Part shown: positions 8,316-14,948 of the stretch, in pieces
How the letters are laid out: every line of letters starts with the position of its first letter
How positions within the stretch are numbered: the stretch's first letter is position 1
From: CBFGRU01 sp965651255
GTDB taxonomy: Bacteria; Planctomycetota; Phycisphaerae; Phycisphaerales; SM1A02
DNA: 22,798 nucleotides
Direction of reading: 5' to 3'
Assembly: GCA_965651255.1 (NCBI GenBank)
Contig: CBFGRU010000018.1
Coordinates: forward strand, 1 to 22,798
The notes under the pieces: model-generated
What the model saw: only the letters and a program-made list of their open reading frames with translations
Databases searched by the model: none
Told to the model about the DNA's origin: nothing
Translations under genes and position numbers: made by a program

Positions 8316-10097
8316 GTGTCCGTGCGCGGAGAGATGGATCAGGACAGTCCGAACGCGATGGAGCCCGGCCGGCATCGACTGAACGGTGCAGCGGTGCAGG
8401 ATGAGCAAACAGCGACGACGATCGATGGGGCTCGTCCGCGCCCGCGTGTGGTCATGATGGTGGCCAATCGGTTCACGCATGACACGCGCGTCTACAAGGA
8501 AGCGCGCAGTCTCATCGAGTGGGCGTGCGAAGTGCATGTCCTCGCGCAGAGCGGGCCTGATCTTGCCGATGAAGAGGTGCAGGATGAGATTCGTATTCGT
8601 CGGGTCACGCTGACGAAGCAGGCGCTCATGCCATTGGGGCTGATGCCGCTGGTTCTGGTCTTCAATCGCTCGGCCGGATTCCTCGAGTGGGTGCTGCGGC
8701 GAACATTTGTGCTGGAGAATCTCGCGCCGGGTTCGGCGCTCGACCGTTCAGGCCGGGCCGGCGCGAAAGGCGCAGCGCGGAAGCGGCGATTCAGTCCGAC
8801 GCGCTGGTTCGATGAGCGCGTCGAACAGTTGAAGTCATGGGTGCACGACACCCAGCCGAATGCGGTGGAAGGTGCAGCACGACTGTTCTGGCGCGTGATG
8901 CTTCTCCTGCTGCGCACCGCGCGGAAAGCGTACCGGGTGCTTCGTCACATCGTGCGCCTGGTGTGGTCGCGCACGGGCGGGCCGCTGCTTCGAGGCCGCT
9001 CGCGCATCAAGCCGCTCTTTGCAAAGCTCGCGCCGCCATCGGTGCAGCTCATCGGCCTGAACTACCGCTTCGCGCGGCTCGCGATCGACCGGAAGCCCGA
9101 TGTCATCCTGGCGCACGATGCGAACACGCTGCTCGCGGGCTTGATCGTCAAACGCATCACCGGGGCGAAGCTCGTGTACGACTCGCATGAACTTTTCCTT
9201 GAGCGCAACATCGGTGAGAAGAGCCGATGGAAGGACAACCTCGTCTGGGCGCCGATCGAGCGGGCAGGCATTCTCGCCGCCGATGCGTCGATGAGCGTTG
9301 CCGAGGGAATCTGCCAGCATCTGGAGCGGCAGTACCACATTTCCCGGCCGCATCTGATTCGCAATGTGCAGCCGTACGAACCGCCCGCGGCGCGCTCGAC
9401 GCTGCTCGCCGATGAGTTGGGGGTTGATCGCGCGACGCCGCTGGTCATCTACGCCGGTGCGATCACGATCAACCGCGGCATCGAAGTGATGATCGACAGC
9501 GCCCCGTTTCTCGAGCGCGGTGCGTACGTCATCATGGGCTACGCGCGCAACCCGAAGTATCTTGATGCACTCCGCCGCCGCGCAGAAGACCTCGGTGTTG
9601 TCGGAACGAAGGTGTTCTTCCGCGATGCCGTGCCGATGGACCAGGTGGTGACCTACGTCGCCTCGTGCGCGCTCTCGATCGTCCCGACCCAGAACATCTG
9701 CCTGAGTTATTACTTCGAGTCGAGCAACAAGATCTTCCACTCCATGATGGCAGGCGTCCCGCTGGTGATGAGCGACCACCTGGAGAAGCGGTTGATCGTG
9801 GAGAAGCACGGCGTGGGCCGACTGTTTGATGAGACGGACCCGCGCGCGATCGCGCGCATCGTCAACGAAACTCTCGCCGATGAACCCGCGCTCGAGACGA
9901 TGCGCTCCAACTGTCTCGACGCCGCGCTCCAGCTCAACTGGGAGCACGAGGAACATCGCCTGCGGCTGATCTACGCGGACCTTCTGCCCGGCCGCGTGCC
10001 GCCCGTTCCGCCGCCGGTGTTGCGACACCCGGCCCCGGCCCCGGCGATGACGGAGACATCGACACCGCACTCCATGGTTCCCGCGAGTGAACCCTGA
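8316..10097 (+). CDS. GT4-like glycosyltransferase with long basic insertion
   Basis: This GT-B fold glycosyltransferase (593 residues) should move a sugar from a nucleotide sugar onto a lipid-linked glycan at the inner face of the membrane. The N-lobe opens at about 43 (RVVMMVANRFTHDTRVYKEA). PDVILAHDANTLLAGLIVKR (about 262) and LVYDSHELF follow. The C-lobe starts near 375 (LVIYAGAITINRGIEVM), and the nucleotide-sugar site is ESSNKIFHSMMAGVPLVMSD from residue 468. Between about 120 and 255 there is an Arg-rich, partly amphipathic insertion (MLLLLRTARKAYRVLRHIVR) that could hold the enzyme at the membrane. The start is uncertain: GTG at 8316 or ATG at 8334. It begins the polysaccharide region, and the donor and acceptor sugars are unknown. 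Confidence 0.9.
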   Translation: MSVRGEMDQDSPNAMEPGRHRLNGAAVQDEQTATTIDGARPRPRVVMMVANRFTHDTRVYKEARSLIEWACEVHVLAQSGPDLADEEVQDEIRIRRVTLTKQALMPLGLMPLVLVFNRSAGFLEWVLRRTFVLENLAPGSALDRSGRAGAKGAARKRRFSPTRWFDERVEQLKSWVHDTQPNAVEGAARLFWRVMLLLLRTARKAYRVLRHIVRLVWSRTGGPLLRGRSRIKPLFAKLAPPSVQLIGLNYRFARLAIDRKPDVILAHDANTLLAGLIVKRITGAKLVYDSHELFLERNIGEKSRWKDNLVWAPIERAGILAADASMSVAEGICQHLERQYHISRPHLIRNVQPYEPPAARSTLLADELGVDRATPLVIYAGAITINRGIEVMIDSAPFLERGAYVIMGYARNPKYLDALRRRAEDLGVVGTKVFFRDAVPMDQVVTYVASCALSIVPTQNICLSYYFESSNKIFHSMMAGVPLVMSDHLEKRLIVEKHGVGRLFDETDPRAIARIVNETLADEPALETMRSNCLDAALQLNWEHEEHRLRLIYADLLPGRVPPVPPPVLRHPAPAPAMTETSTPHSMVPASEP

Positions 10098-10129
10098 CCT
10101 TCCCATTCCCTTTTCCGACGGAACGAACC

Positions 10130-10747
10130 GTGGCGAAGTACCCCTATTCCGACAGCTCATCGATCGATCAGAAGATCCTCACCGCCCGCGAAAAGGGCGA
10201 CCGCGCCGATGTCTGCAAGGTCGGCGAGGCGATGGATATCTACTACAACCTCGCGCTCTCGTTCATTGATCGACCCGTCAACCGTGTGCTCGACACCGGC
10301 TGTTACCAGGGCGCGTTCACCGCTCGTTTGCAGCGCGAGACCGGCGCACAGGAGGCCGTCGGAATCGACGCGAGCGCCGAGAGTATCGCCGTCGCGCGCG
10401 AGCGCTTTCCCGAGGTGTCGTTCATCGCGGGTGATGTCGAATCAACGCCGCTGCCGGGACAGTTCGATTACATCTACGCGATGGGCTGGCTGCATGTGAA
10501 GCCGCTGGATGCGATCGAGCGCACGCTCGGAAAGATGATCGACGCCCTCGCGCCGGGCGGCCGCATGATCATCACTGGCGGCTACAAGAACTGGGCGGAT
10601 GTGAAGTTCGACGACTTCAAGGCCCTCGTCGATCGTCACCTCGCGCTCGTGCTCGATGTCGGCTACGAAAAGCACCGTGAATATGCGCCGGAAGGATTGA
10701 TCCGCTTCTCCGCGCGACATTATCTGTGGATGCTGGAGCGGCCTTGA
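10130..10747 (+). CDS. Class I SAM-dependent methyltransferase
   Basis: This 205-residue Rossmann-fold methyltransferase starts at a GTG 32 bp after the glycosyltransferase. Motif I is VLDTGCYQGAF (53-63), with Tyr where the usual second Gly would be. The acidic residue that binds the ribose is D80 in AVGIDAS, GDVESTPLPG (101-110) is the adenine-side loop, and a DALAPGGRMIITGG strand follows (138-151). No membrane segment is present. The position next to a glycosyltransferase suggests it methylates a sugar or glycan intermediate, but no substrate motif can be read. It ends just before the palindromic-repeat region, which may interrupt the original operon. Confidence 0.88.
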   Translation: MAKYPYSDSSSIDQKILTAREKGDRADVCKVGEAMDIYYNLALSFIDRPVNRVLDTGCYQGAFTARLQRETGAQEAVGIDASAESIAVARERFPEVSFIAGDVESTPLPGQFDYIYAMGWLHVKPLDAIERTLGKMIDALAPGGRMIITGGYKNWADVKFDDFKALVDRHLALVLDVGYEKHREYAPEGLIRFSARHYLWMLERP

Positions 10748-10753
10748 TACTGA

Positions 10754-10769
10754 TTTGTCATTCCGGCAT
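10754..10769 (+). repeat. Left flank of repeat region, TTTGTCATTCCGGCAT
   Basis: This motif is nearly repeated at 11690-11703 (TTTGTCATCGGCAT, lacking TC). The pair brackets the palindromic-repeat region, and they could be remnants of a target-site duplication or of decayed hairpin arms. The match is short and may be chance. Confidence 0.3.
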
Positions 10770-10774
10770 TCTTC

Positions 10775-10802
10775 CGTCACTCCCACGAAAGTGGGAGTCC
10801 AG
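10775..10802 (+). repeat. Palindromic repeat A1
   Basis: A-type hairpin: perfect 8-bp stem ACTCCCAC / GTGGGAGT with a GAAA loop (stem 10779-10798), preceded by CGTC and followed by CCAG. It lies upstream of the GIY-YIG gene and is identical over 28 nt to A2 and A3. Confidence 0.92.
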
Positions 10803-10841
10803 TGCTCGCGCGGGGGTCGAACGATGTATCGCCGCGACGCC

Positions 10842-10855
10842 CGACTTCTGAGTCG
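10842..10855 (+). other. Short hairpin just before the GIY-YIG start codon
   Basis: CGACT-TCTG-AGTCG forms a 5-bp stem with a tetraloop ending 5 nt before the ATG. Alternatively CGCGAC (10833-10838) pairs with GTCGCG (10852-10857). No strong Shine-Dalgarno is visible, so the structure might limit translation. Confidence 0.35.
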
Positions 10856-10860
10856 CGACC

Positions 10861-11151
10861 ATGAAGCAGCCGGCCGTCTACATCCTCGCGAGCAAGCGCA
10901 ATGGCACGTTGTACATCGGAGTCACCAGCGATCTCGTTCAGCGCATTTGGCAACACAGGAACGACTGCGTTGAGGGATTCACCCAACGATATGGCGTGCA
11001 TCAGTTGGTCTACTTCGAGCTACACGGCACGATGGAGAACGCCATTGTTCGTGAGAAGCAGATGAAGAAGTGGAACCGCGCCTGGAAGATCGAACTGATC
11101 GAACGGGAGAATCCGAATTGGCGGGACCTCTATGACTCGATCTGTGGGTAA
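10861..11151 (+). CDS. Small GIY-YIG nuclease-domain protein
   Basis: This is a 96-residue stand-alone GIY-YIG domain of the small YhbQ/UPF0213-like class. The motif is intact: VYI at 6-8, YIG at 18-20, conserved R28 in DLVQRIWQHR, and the metal-binding catalytic Glu most likely E65 in AIVREKQMKKW, followed by NPNW (84-87). The family cuts DNA with a divalent metal, but the role of the small members is poorly known. There is no DNA-binding extension, so target choice must come from the domain itself or a partner. It lies between hairpins A1 and B1 and is surrounded by copies of those hairpins, which suggests that the repeats are its substrate or passengers. No strong ribosome-binding site precedes the ATG. 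Confidence 0.9.
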   Translation: MKQPAVYILASKRNGTLYIGVTSDLVQRIWQHRNDCVEGFTQRYGVHQLVYFELHGTMENAIVREKQMKKWNRAWKIELIERENPNWRDLYDSICG

Positions 11152-11182
11152 CTCAGTTCGGTTGGAGCATGAAGGACGTTCC

Positions 11183-11211
11183 CCTGGATGCCCGCTTTCG
11201 CGGGCATGACG
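11183..11211 (-). repeat. Palindromic repeat B1
   Basis: B-type hairpin, inverted relative to A: stem ATGCCCGC / GCGGGCAT with TTTC loop (11188-11207), flanked by CCTGG and GACG. Read on the minus strand it has the same frame as A (CGTCA..., GAAA loop, ...TCCAG). Confidence 0.92.
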
Positions 11212-11248
11212 AGTGTCGCTCCACGTATCTCGTCGTTCCCGCTTTTCG

Positions 11249-11266
11249 CGTCACTCCCGCTTCTCT
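11249..11266 (+). repeat. 18-bp half-arm repeat, single copy
   Basis: CGTCACTCCCGCTTCTCT copies the left arm of an A hairpin but has no right arm. It directly abuts A2. The 18-bp unit is present twice in the next linker, which accounts for the length difference between the first (55 bp) and second (73 bp) linkers. Confidence 0.75.
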
Positions 11267-11294
11267 CGTCACTCCCACGAAAGTGGGAGTCCAG
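11267..11294 (+). repeat. Palindromic repeat A2
   Basis: A-type hairpin identical to A1. With B2 it forms the first 85-bp A-spacer-B unit (11267-11351). Confidence 0.92.
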
Positions 11295-11322
11295 CGATCG
11301 CGCATTCGTCGAACGCCGTTTC

Positions 11323-11351
11323 CCTGGATGCCCGCTTTCGCGGGCATGACG
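11323..11351 (-). repeat. Palindromic repeat B2
   Basis: B-type hairpin identical to B1 over 29 nt, inverted relative to A2. Confidence 0.92.
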
Positions 11352-11388
11352 AGTGTCGCTCTACGTATCTCGTCGTTCCAGCCCCTGT

Positions 11389-11424
11389 CGTCACTCCCGC
11401 TTCTCTCGTCACTCCCACTTCTCT
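11389..11424 (+). repeat. Tandem pair of 18-bp half-arm repeats
   Basis: Two copies, 11389-11406 and 11407-11424, differ by one base and run directly into A3, which starts with the same CGTCACTCCC. They look like slippage or repeated partial copying of the A left arm. Confidence 0.8.
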
Positions 11425-11452
11425 CGTCACTCCCACGAAAGTGGGAGTCCAG
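11425..11452 (+). repeat. Palindromic repeat A3
   Basis: A-type hairpin identical to A1 and A2; pairs with B3 in the second 85-bp unit. Confidence 0.92.
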
Positions 11453-11480
11453 TGCTCGCGCAATCGTCGAACGCTGCTAC

Positions 11481-11509
11481 CCTGGATGCCCGCTTTCGCG
11501 GGCATGACG
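11481..11509 (-). repeat. Palindromic repeat B3
   Basis: B-type hairpin identical to B1 and B2; right half of the second unit. Confidence 0.92.
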
Positions 11510-11582
11510 TGTGTCGCTCTACGTATCTCGTCGTTCCATCCCCTGTCGTCACTCCTGACCCTCTCTTCTCTCCGGATTCTCT

Positions 11583-11610
11583 GGACACTCCGACGTAAGT
11601 GGGAGTCCAG
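11583..11610 (+). repeat. Palindromic repeat A4 (degenerate)
   Basis: Aligned with A1 it differs at four positions, three of them in the left half before the loop and one in the loop (GAAA to GTAA); the right arm GTGGGAGTCCAG is intact. The left stem reads ACTCCGAC, giving one mismatch. It pairs with B4 in the third unit. Confidence 0.8.
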
Positions 11611-11638
11611 CGCTCGCGCATTCGTCGAACGCCGTTCC

Positions 11639-11667
11639 CCTGGATGCCCGCTTTCGCGGGCATGACG
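11639..11667 (-). repeat. Palindromic repeat B4
   Basis: B-type hairpin identical to B1-B3. It is the last recognisable repeat; unique sequence resumes before the minus-strand gene ending at 11703. Confidence 0.92.
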
Positions 11668-11689
11668 AGTGTCACCTCCACATAGATTG

Positions 11690-11703
11690 TTTGTCATCGG
11701 CAT
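11690..11703 (+). repeat. Right flank of repeat region, TTTGTCATCGGCAT
   Basis: Near-match to 10754-10769 on the other side of the repeat region. See that entry; the similarity could be chance. Confidence 0.3.
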
Positions 11704-12920
11704 CAACCCGCCCGTTCGCGTCCCCTTAACGCATCGCACACGCCGCACAGGCCGTAGAAGAGGTGGGCTTCGTGGCGGACGTAGATCGTCGGGTCATCCG
11801 TCTTGTAGCCGAAGCGGCCGGGGTGTTCGACCAGTTCGAGTTGCTCGGTGATGCCCAGGAGCATGTCGAGCGCAGCGTGATCGGCGAGTCCCGCACGGTG
11901 GGCATCGGCCCAGGCGGTGAGGGCAGCACCGATCGCCCACGATCGGGTCTCCAGTGGATCAACGAAGATCGTGTGCGTTTCGCCAAACGGCTCCTGCACC
12001 CAATGTTCGCGCTTCTTGGCCCACGCAGTGACACGATCGTTCGGTACGACGAAGATGCGTTCGCGACCGCGCCGATCGCGGAAATGAACATCGCGGTAGA
12101 AGGCAAGGCCGTGTTCGATGGCCGCGCGGGTCTGCCGGGCGAGTCGAGGCGGAAACCAGGTGCGGTAAGTGTTGAGTGCGCGGAGGAGACCTTCGATGAC
12201 GTACGCCGTGTGAAGATTATCCACCTTGGGTTTTGATTCGGTGGTGAGGGTGTGACGGCCGTAGAACCAGTACCCGCCGGGCTGCATCATGCCGAGGGTG
12301 TAGCGAAGGGCGTGTTCAGCGCGGTCGTTGGTTGTATCATCAGTCAATCGATCGCGCGCGAGCTGGCGCAGAAAGCCGGCGGTGCGTGCCGCGACGTTGG
12401 TGGCGAGGTAGGTGATCCCGGGCGAGAACTCCGGCGCGGCGGAGTTGATTGCTTCTTCGTGCCAGGTGAGGCCGCGCGCGAGCCAGGCGCCGGTTTCTCT
12501 GAGGATGCGATCTTCAATCGCAACCCCCGCGCGTTTCGCATCGAGCAGCGCATCGCCGCACATGGCGGTGGTGATGCCGTAGGGGTGATGGGCGGGCTGC
12601 TCCTTCCATGCATAGGGCAACCCCCAGGCGCAGAAGCCGGGGTCGGTGGGAGAGCGGATGGCGAGAAGTTGATCAGCGCACGTGCGCGCATGGTGCAGAT
12701 GGCTGGCATCGGGCGATCGTCTTGCGAGTACGGCGAAGCCGCGCAGGTAGAGTGACCACGCCATTGCGTCGTCGCGCGCGATCGGTTCCACATCGGGTTC
12801 CATGCCCCGGCCGCAGGCGTCGATGTCGATGGCGTTGAGATGGCGCGACAGCAGGCGCGCAGCGCGGTCGGCGAGCACGGTTGATGGGGGGGCAGCAACA
12901 GCAGCAGCGGAAGCGGGCAT
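11703..12920 (-). CDS. Predicted alpha/alpha-toroid protein, possibly glycan-processing
   Basis: This 405-residue, helix-rich protein has repeated Trp/Tyr/His-rich turns (AWSLYLRGFAVLARR, YAWKEQPAHHPYG, GGYWFYGRHTL, HTAYVIEGLLRALNTY) typical of alpha/alpha toroids. That fold is used by glycan lyases, unsaturated glucuronyl hydrolases and terpene cyclases. No signal peptide is visible, so it is probably cytoplasmic. The frame stays open upstream to 14195, but that part is antisense to the deacetylase-sulfotransferase gene, so I place the start at the Met at 12920, where composition changes. It is transcribed divergently from the fusion gene across 126 bp, in the middle of the polysaccharide region. 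I cannot name a reaction; a role in modifying the same polymer is inferred from position. Confidence 0.75.
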   Translation of the reverse strand: MPASAAAVAAPPSTVLADRAARLLSRHLNAIDIDACGRGMEPDVEPIARDDAMAWSLYLRGFAVLARRSPDASHLHHARTCADQLLAIRSPTDPGFCAWGLPYAWKEQPAHHPYGITTAMCGDALLDAKRAGVAIEDRILRETGAWLARGLTWHEEAINSAAPEFSPGITYLATNVAARTAGFLRQLARDRLTDDTTNDRAEHALRYTLGMMQPGGYWFYGRHTLTTESKPKVDNLHTAYVIEGLLRALNTYRTWFPPRLARQTRAAIEHGLAFYRDVHFRDRRGRERIFVVPNDRVTAWAKKREHWVQEPFGETHTIFVDPLETRSWAIGAALTAWADAHRAGLADHAALDMLLGITEQLELVEHPGRFGYKTDDPTIYVRHEAHLFYGLCGVCDALRGRERAG

Positions 12921-13046
12921 CGCGGTGAATCGTAGTCGAAGTGCGTCCTGTGTGCCGCGTGCGATCGCGTGATCGTGGAACGGATGCAGCCGGGACGATA
13001 CGATCGACAAGTTCCCCGGTAGCGCGGCGACGAACCGGCCAGAGAC
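12921..13046. promoter_or_regulatory. Divergent intergenic region, toroid gene / fusion gene
   Basis: These 126 bp separate two divergent starts and must carry both promoters if the start choices are right. It is rich in GATC-containing palindromes (for example GCGATCGC near 12960). I see no clear -35/-10 pair. Confidence 0.35.
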
Positions 13047-14948
13047 ATGACGCAATCCGCCCCCACGCCCATATCGACTGACGAAGCCGGCTTCGATCAG
13101 GCGGTCTTCCCGCTCGGCTACTTCACGGATTTCCTGGAGTTTCTCGCAGCGAACCGTGATCGCGTTGAAGTGCTGACCTACGCCGACCTCGACTGGGCGG
13201 GCGATTGGGATTACGAGCGGAACTATCCGGGTGAGTGGGCGAACTGGCAGGCATCGCTGCGGGACGGGCGGCGGGACCCGGAGAAAATCTACATCTTCCT
13301 GCAGCACGATGTGGATGATGCGCCGGAGCGCACCGAGGCGGTTCTGCGCGAAGAGGAACGACTGGGGCTGCCATCGTGTGTCATGATCTTCAATCGTCGC
13401 CTCGACCGGCAACTGCTGCAGGATTCCGGCGAACCGCGCGAGAAACCGTACATCGTGGACGATGCCTACCTTCAACGGCTGGAGAAGAAGGGTTGGATCG
13501 TCGGCTACCACTCGAATGCATACGAGCAGTCCGGCTTCGATAAGACGCAGGCGGATGAGATCTTCATCCGCGATGTAGGCGAACTGCGCGACCGATTCAC
13601 GATTGATTTCTTCTGTCCGCACGGCGGGGTGCGTGATGCGGATGGGAAGTCCAACGCGGTGCTGGAGATTCCCGACACGCTGCGTAAGTCGGTGCGGTGG
13701 GTGTTGAATCGGCACACCCTGAAGTTCAACGGCGTGTACAGCGACGGAGCGATCAATTCGCCGCGGCGTGATGCATCCAAACGCGACCTGCGCGAGTTCG
13801 TGAAAACATGGAAGCCGGGTCGGCGATATCGCATTCTCACGCACCCGCAGTACTATCACCCGGTGTTCGGTGCGACGCAGGCGCTGGCCGGCGTTGAGTG
13901 GTACGAAGCGATGCTGGCGGTGTACCGTGATGATCCGCCGCGCAGCGCGTGGTCGGGTATTCAGATCGGAAGCGAGGAGCCCCAAGCCATGCAGGTGAAG
14001 AGCGCAGCGGGAGTTCATGCGTCGGGAGAGAAGGTCGGCGTGAGCGGCTTGTCGGGTCGGCCGATCTTCATCGGCGGAGATGGCCGGAGCGGCACGACGC
14101 TGCTGAATGTCGTGCTGGATTCGCATCCTCTGCTGGCCGTCGGCCCCGAACTGCACTTTGCCGGTCCGGTGAACCTCGGCCCGTACATTCTGCACTGCTG
14201 CGACCTCATCGAGCGGAAGGATCCGCGCACGATCGGCAAGGCGCTCGCGGAGAACCCGGACATCAAGCCGGGCGTGCAGTGCGTACGCCGCATCCAGCGC
14301 GCGGGGTTTGAGATCGATGATCTCAAGCGCCTGATCCCCGAAGCGATGCAGCGCACGAAGAGCGATCTGGAGTCGTTTGCCGATCGCTGCGTACTGGTTG
14401 ACCTGCTGGGCCGTCTTGCGTGCGAACGCGACGGAAAGTCACGCTACGGGTTCAAGATCATGCGCGAAATCCGCAACGTGGCGAAGTATGCGGAGGTCTG
14501 GCCGGAAGCGCAGTTCGTGCACATCATTCGCGACGGGCGGGATGTTGCGGCGAGCCAGATGCTGGAGCACGGTTCATGGGGATATGGCGACATCGAAATC
14601 GCCGCGAAGGGGTGGGTCAGCGTCATCGAAGAAGCCCGCGCAAGCGCGCTCGGATTGTCGTACCACGAGATTCGCTATGAAGATCTCGTTCAGGACCCGG
14701 AGCCGGCGCTGCGGGCGCTGCTGAGTTTCCTGGATGTTCCGTGGCATGATGCGGTCCTGCGCCACGAACAGGAGGATCATGCGTTCTTCCACACGCATGT
14801 GCGCCACCCGAGCCGCGATGCCGCAAAGAAACCGATCAACACGCAGGCGGTGGGTCGCTTTCGGAACGACCTGACCCCGGAACAGATCGCGGGTTTTGAA
14901 GCGATCGCACTTCCGAAACTGCGCGAGTTGGGGTATCCCACCGCATGA
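13047..14948 (+). CDS. Polysaccharide deacetylase-sulfotransferase fusion, NDST-like
   Basis: This is a 633-residue two-domain enzyme. The N-terminal domain (about 15-300) resembles carbohydrate de-N-acetylases of the CE4 type: HDVDD (87-91) for metal and catalytic base, GYHSN (153-157), CPHGG (190-194), and THPQYYH (265-271). After a linker (about 305-335) comes a PAPS-dependent sulfotransferase domain: GDGRSGTTLL (344-353) as the 5'-phosphosulfate loop, RDGRDVAAS (495-503) as the 3'-phosphate motif, and a late RYEDLVQDPEPALR helix (543-556). It would remove acetyl groups from amino sugars and sulfate the glycan, possibly on the freed amine as in heparan NDST. No signal peptide or membrane segment is seen. 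It is coupled by ATGA to the next gene. The order of activity is known for NDST but inferred here. Confidence 0.85.
   Translation: MTQSAPTPISTDEAGFDQAVFPLGYFTDFLEFLAANRDRVEVLTYADLDWAGDWDYERNYPGEWANWQASLRDGRRDPEKIYIFLQHDVDDAPERTEAVLREEERLGLPSCVMIFNRRLDRQLLQDSGEPREKPYIVDDAYLQRLEKKGWIVGYHSNAYEQSGFDKTQADEIFIRDVGELRDRFTIDFFCPHGGVRDADGKSNAVLEIPDTLRKSVRWVLNRHTLKFNGVYSDGAINSPRRDASKRDLREFVKTWKPGRRYRILTHPQYYHPVFGATQALAGVEWYEAMLAVYRDDPPRSAWSGIQIGSEEPQAMQVKSAAGVHASGEKVGVSGLSGRPIFIGGDGRSGTTLLNVVLDSHPLLAVGPELHFAGPVNLGPYILHCCDLIERKDPRTIGKALAENPDIKPGVQCVRRIQRAGFEIDDLKRLIPEAMQRTKSDLESFADRCVLVDLLGRLACERDGKSRYGFKIMREIRNVAKYAEVWPEAQFVHIIRDGRDVAASQMLEHGSWGYGDIEIAAKGWVSVIEEARASALGLSYHEIRYEDLVQDPEPALRALLSFLDVPWHDAVLRHEQEDHAFFHTHVRHPSRDAAKKPINTQAVGRFRNDLTPEQIAGFEAIALPKLRELGYPTA

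Larger units (their letters stand above)
10775..11211 (+). mobile_element. Candidate GIY-YIG element bounded by inverted hairpins A1 and B1
   Basis: The GIY-YIG gene is enclosed by an A hairpin on the left and an inverted B hairpin on the right. The 24 nt after A1 (10803-10826) resemble the start of the A-B spacer of the gene-less units, sharing TGCTCGCGC and GTCGAACG. The 12 nt before B1 (11171-11182) match the end of the A4-B4 spacer at 10 of 12 positions. The gene thus sits where the other units have only a 28-nt spacer. This is what a parent element and its internally deleted derivatives would look like. No target duplication is proven, and mobility is inferred. Confidence 0.5.
11267..11667 (+). 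repeat. Array of three A-spacer-B units with 158-bp period
   Basis: Three 85-bp units start at 11267, 11425 and 11583, exactly 158 bp apart. Each has an A hairpin, a conserved 28-nt spacer containing CGTCGAACGC, and an inverted B hairpin. The two linkers between units are 73 bp and share CGCTCTACGTATCTCGTCG. The copies match closely except the A arm of the last unit. The array occupies the gene-free interval after the GIY-YIG gene. No convincing ORF, promoter or terminator is visible in it. Confidence 0.9.

Noticed and set aside
8835..10160. Long minus-strand ORF of 441 codons
   Set aside because: Antisense to the glycosyltransferase, with no recognisable domain and shadow-like composition.
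10775..11667. CRISPR array
   Set aside because: Repeat length is similar (28-29 nt), but copies alternate in orientation, the sequences between them are conserved rather than unique, and no cas gene is present.
10775..11667. REP/RAYT system or integron attC array
   Set aside because: No Y1 transposase or integrase gene is present in the window; the only linked gene is the GIY-YIG nuclease, and the hairpins lack attC-type simple boxes.
11153..11748. Several overlapping ORFs on both strands within the repeat array (proteins with MPAKAGIQG or RFRGHDE motifs)
   Set aside because: They are translations of the palindromic repeats themselves; each motif recurs at the repeat period and on both strands, with no start signals.
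12921..14195. N-terminal extension of the minus-strand toroid gene (open frame to 14195)
   Set aside because: It is antisense to the deacetylase-sulfotransferase gene, whose motifs are unmistakable; the extension has the Arg/His-rich composition of a shadow frame.
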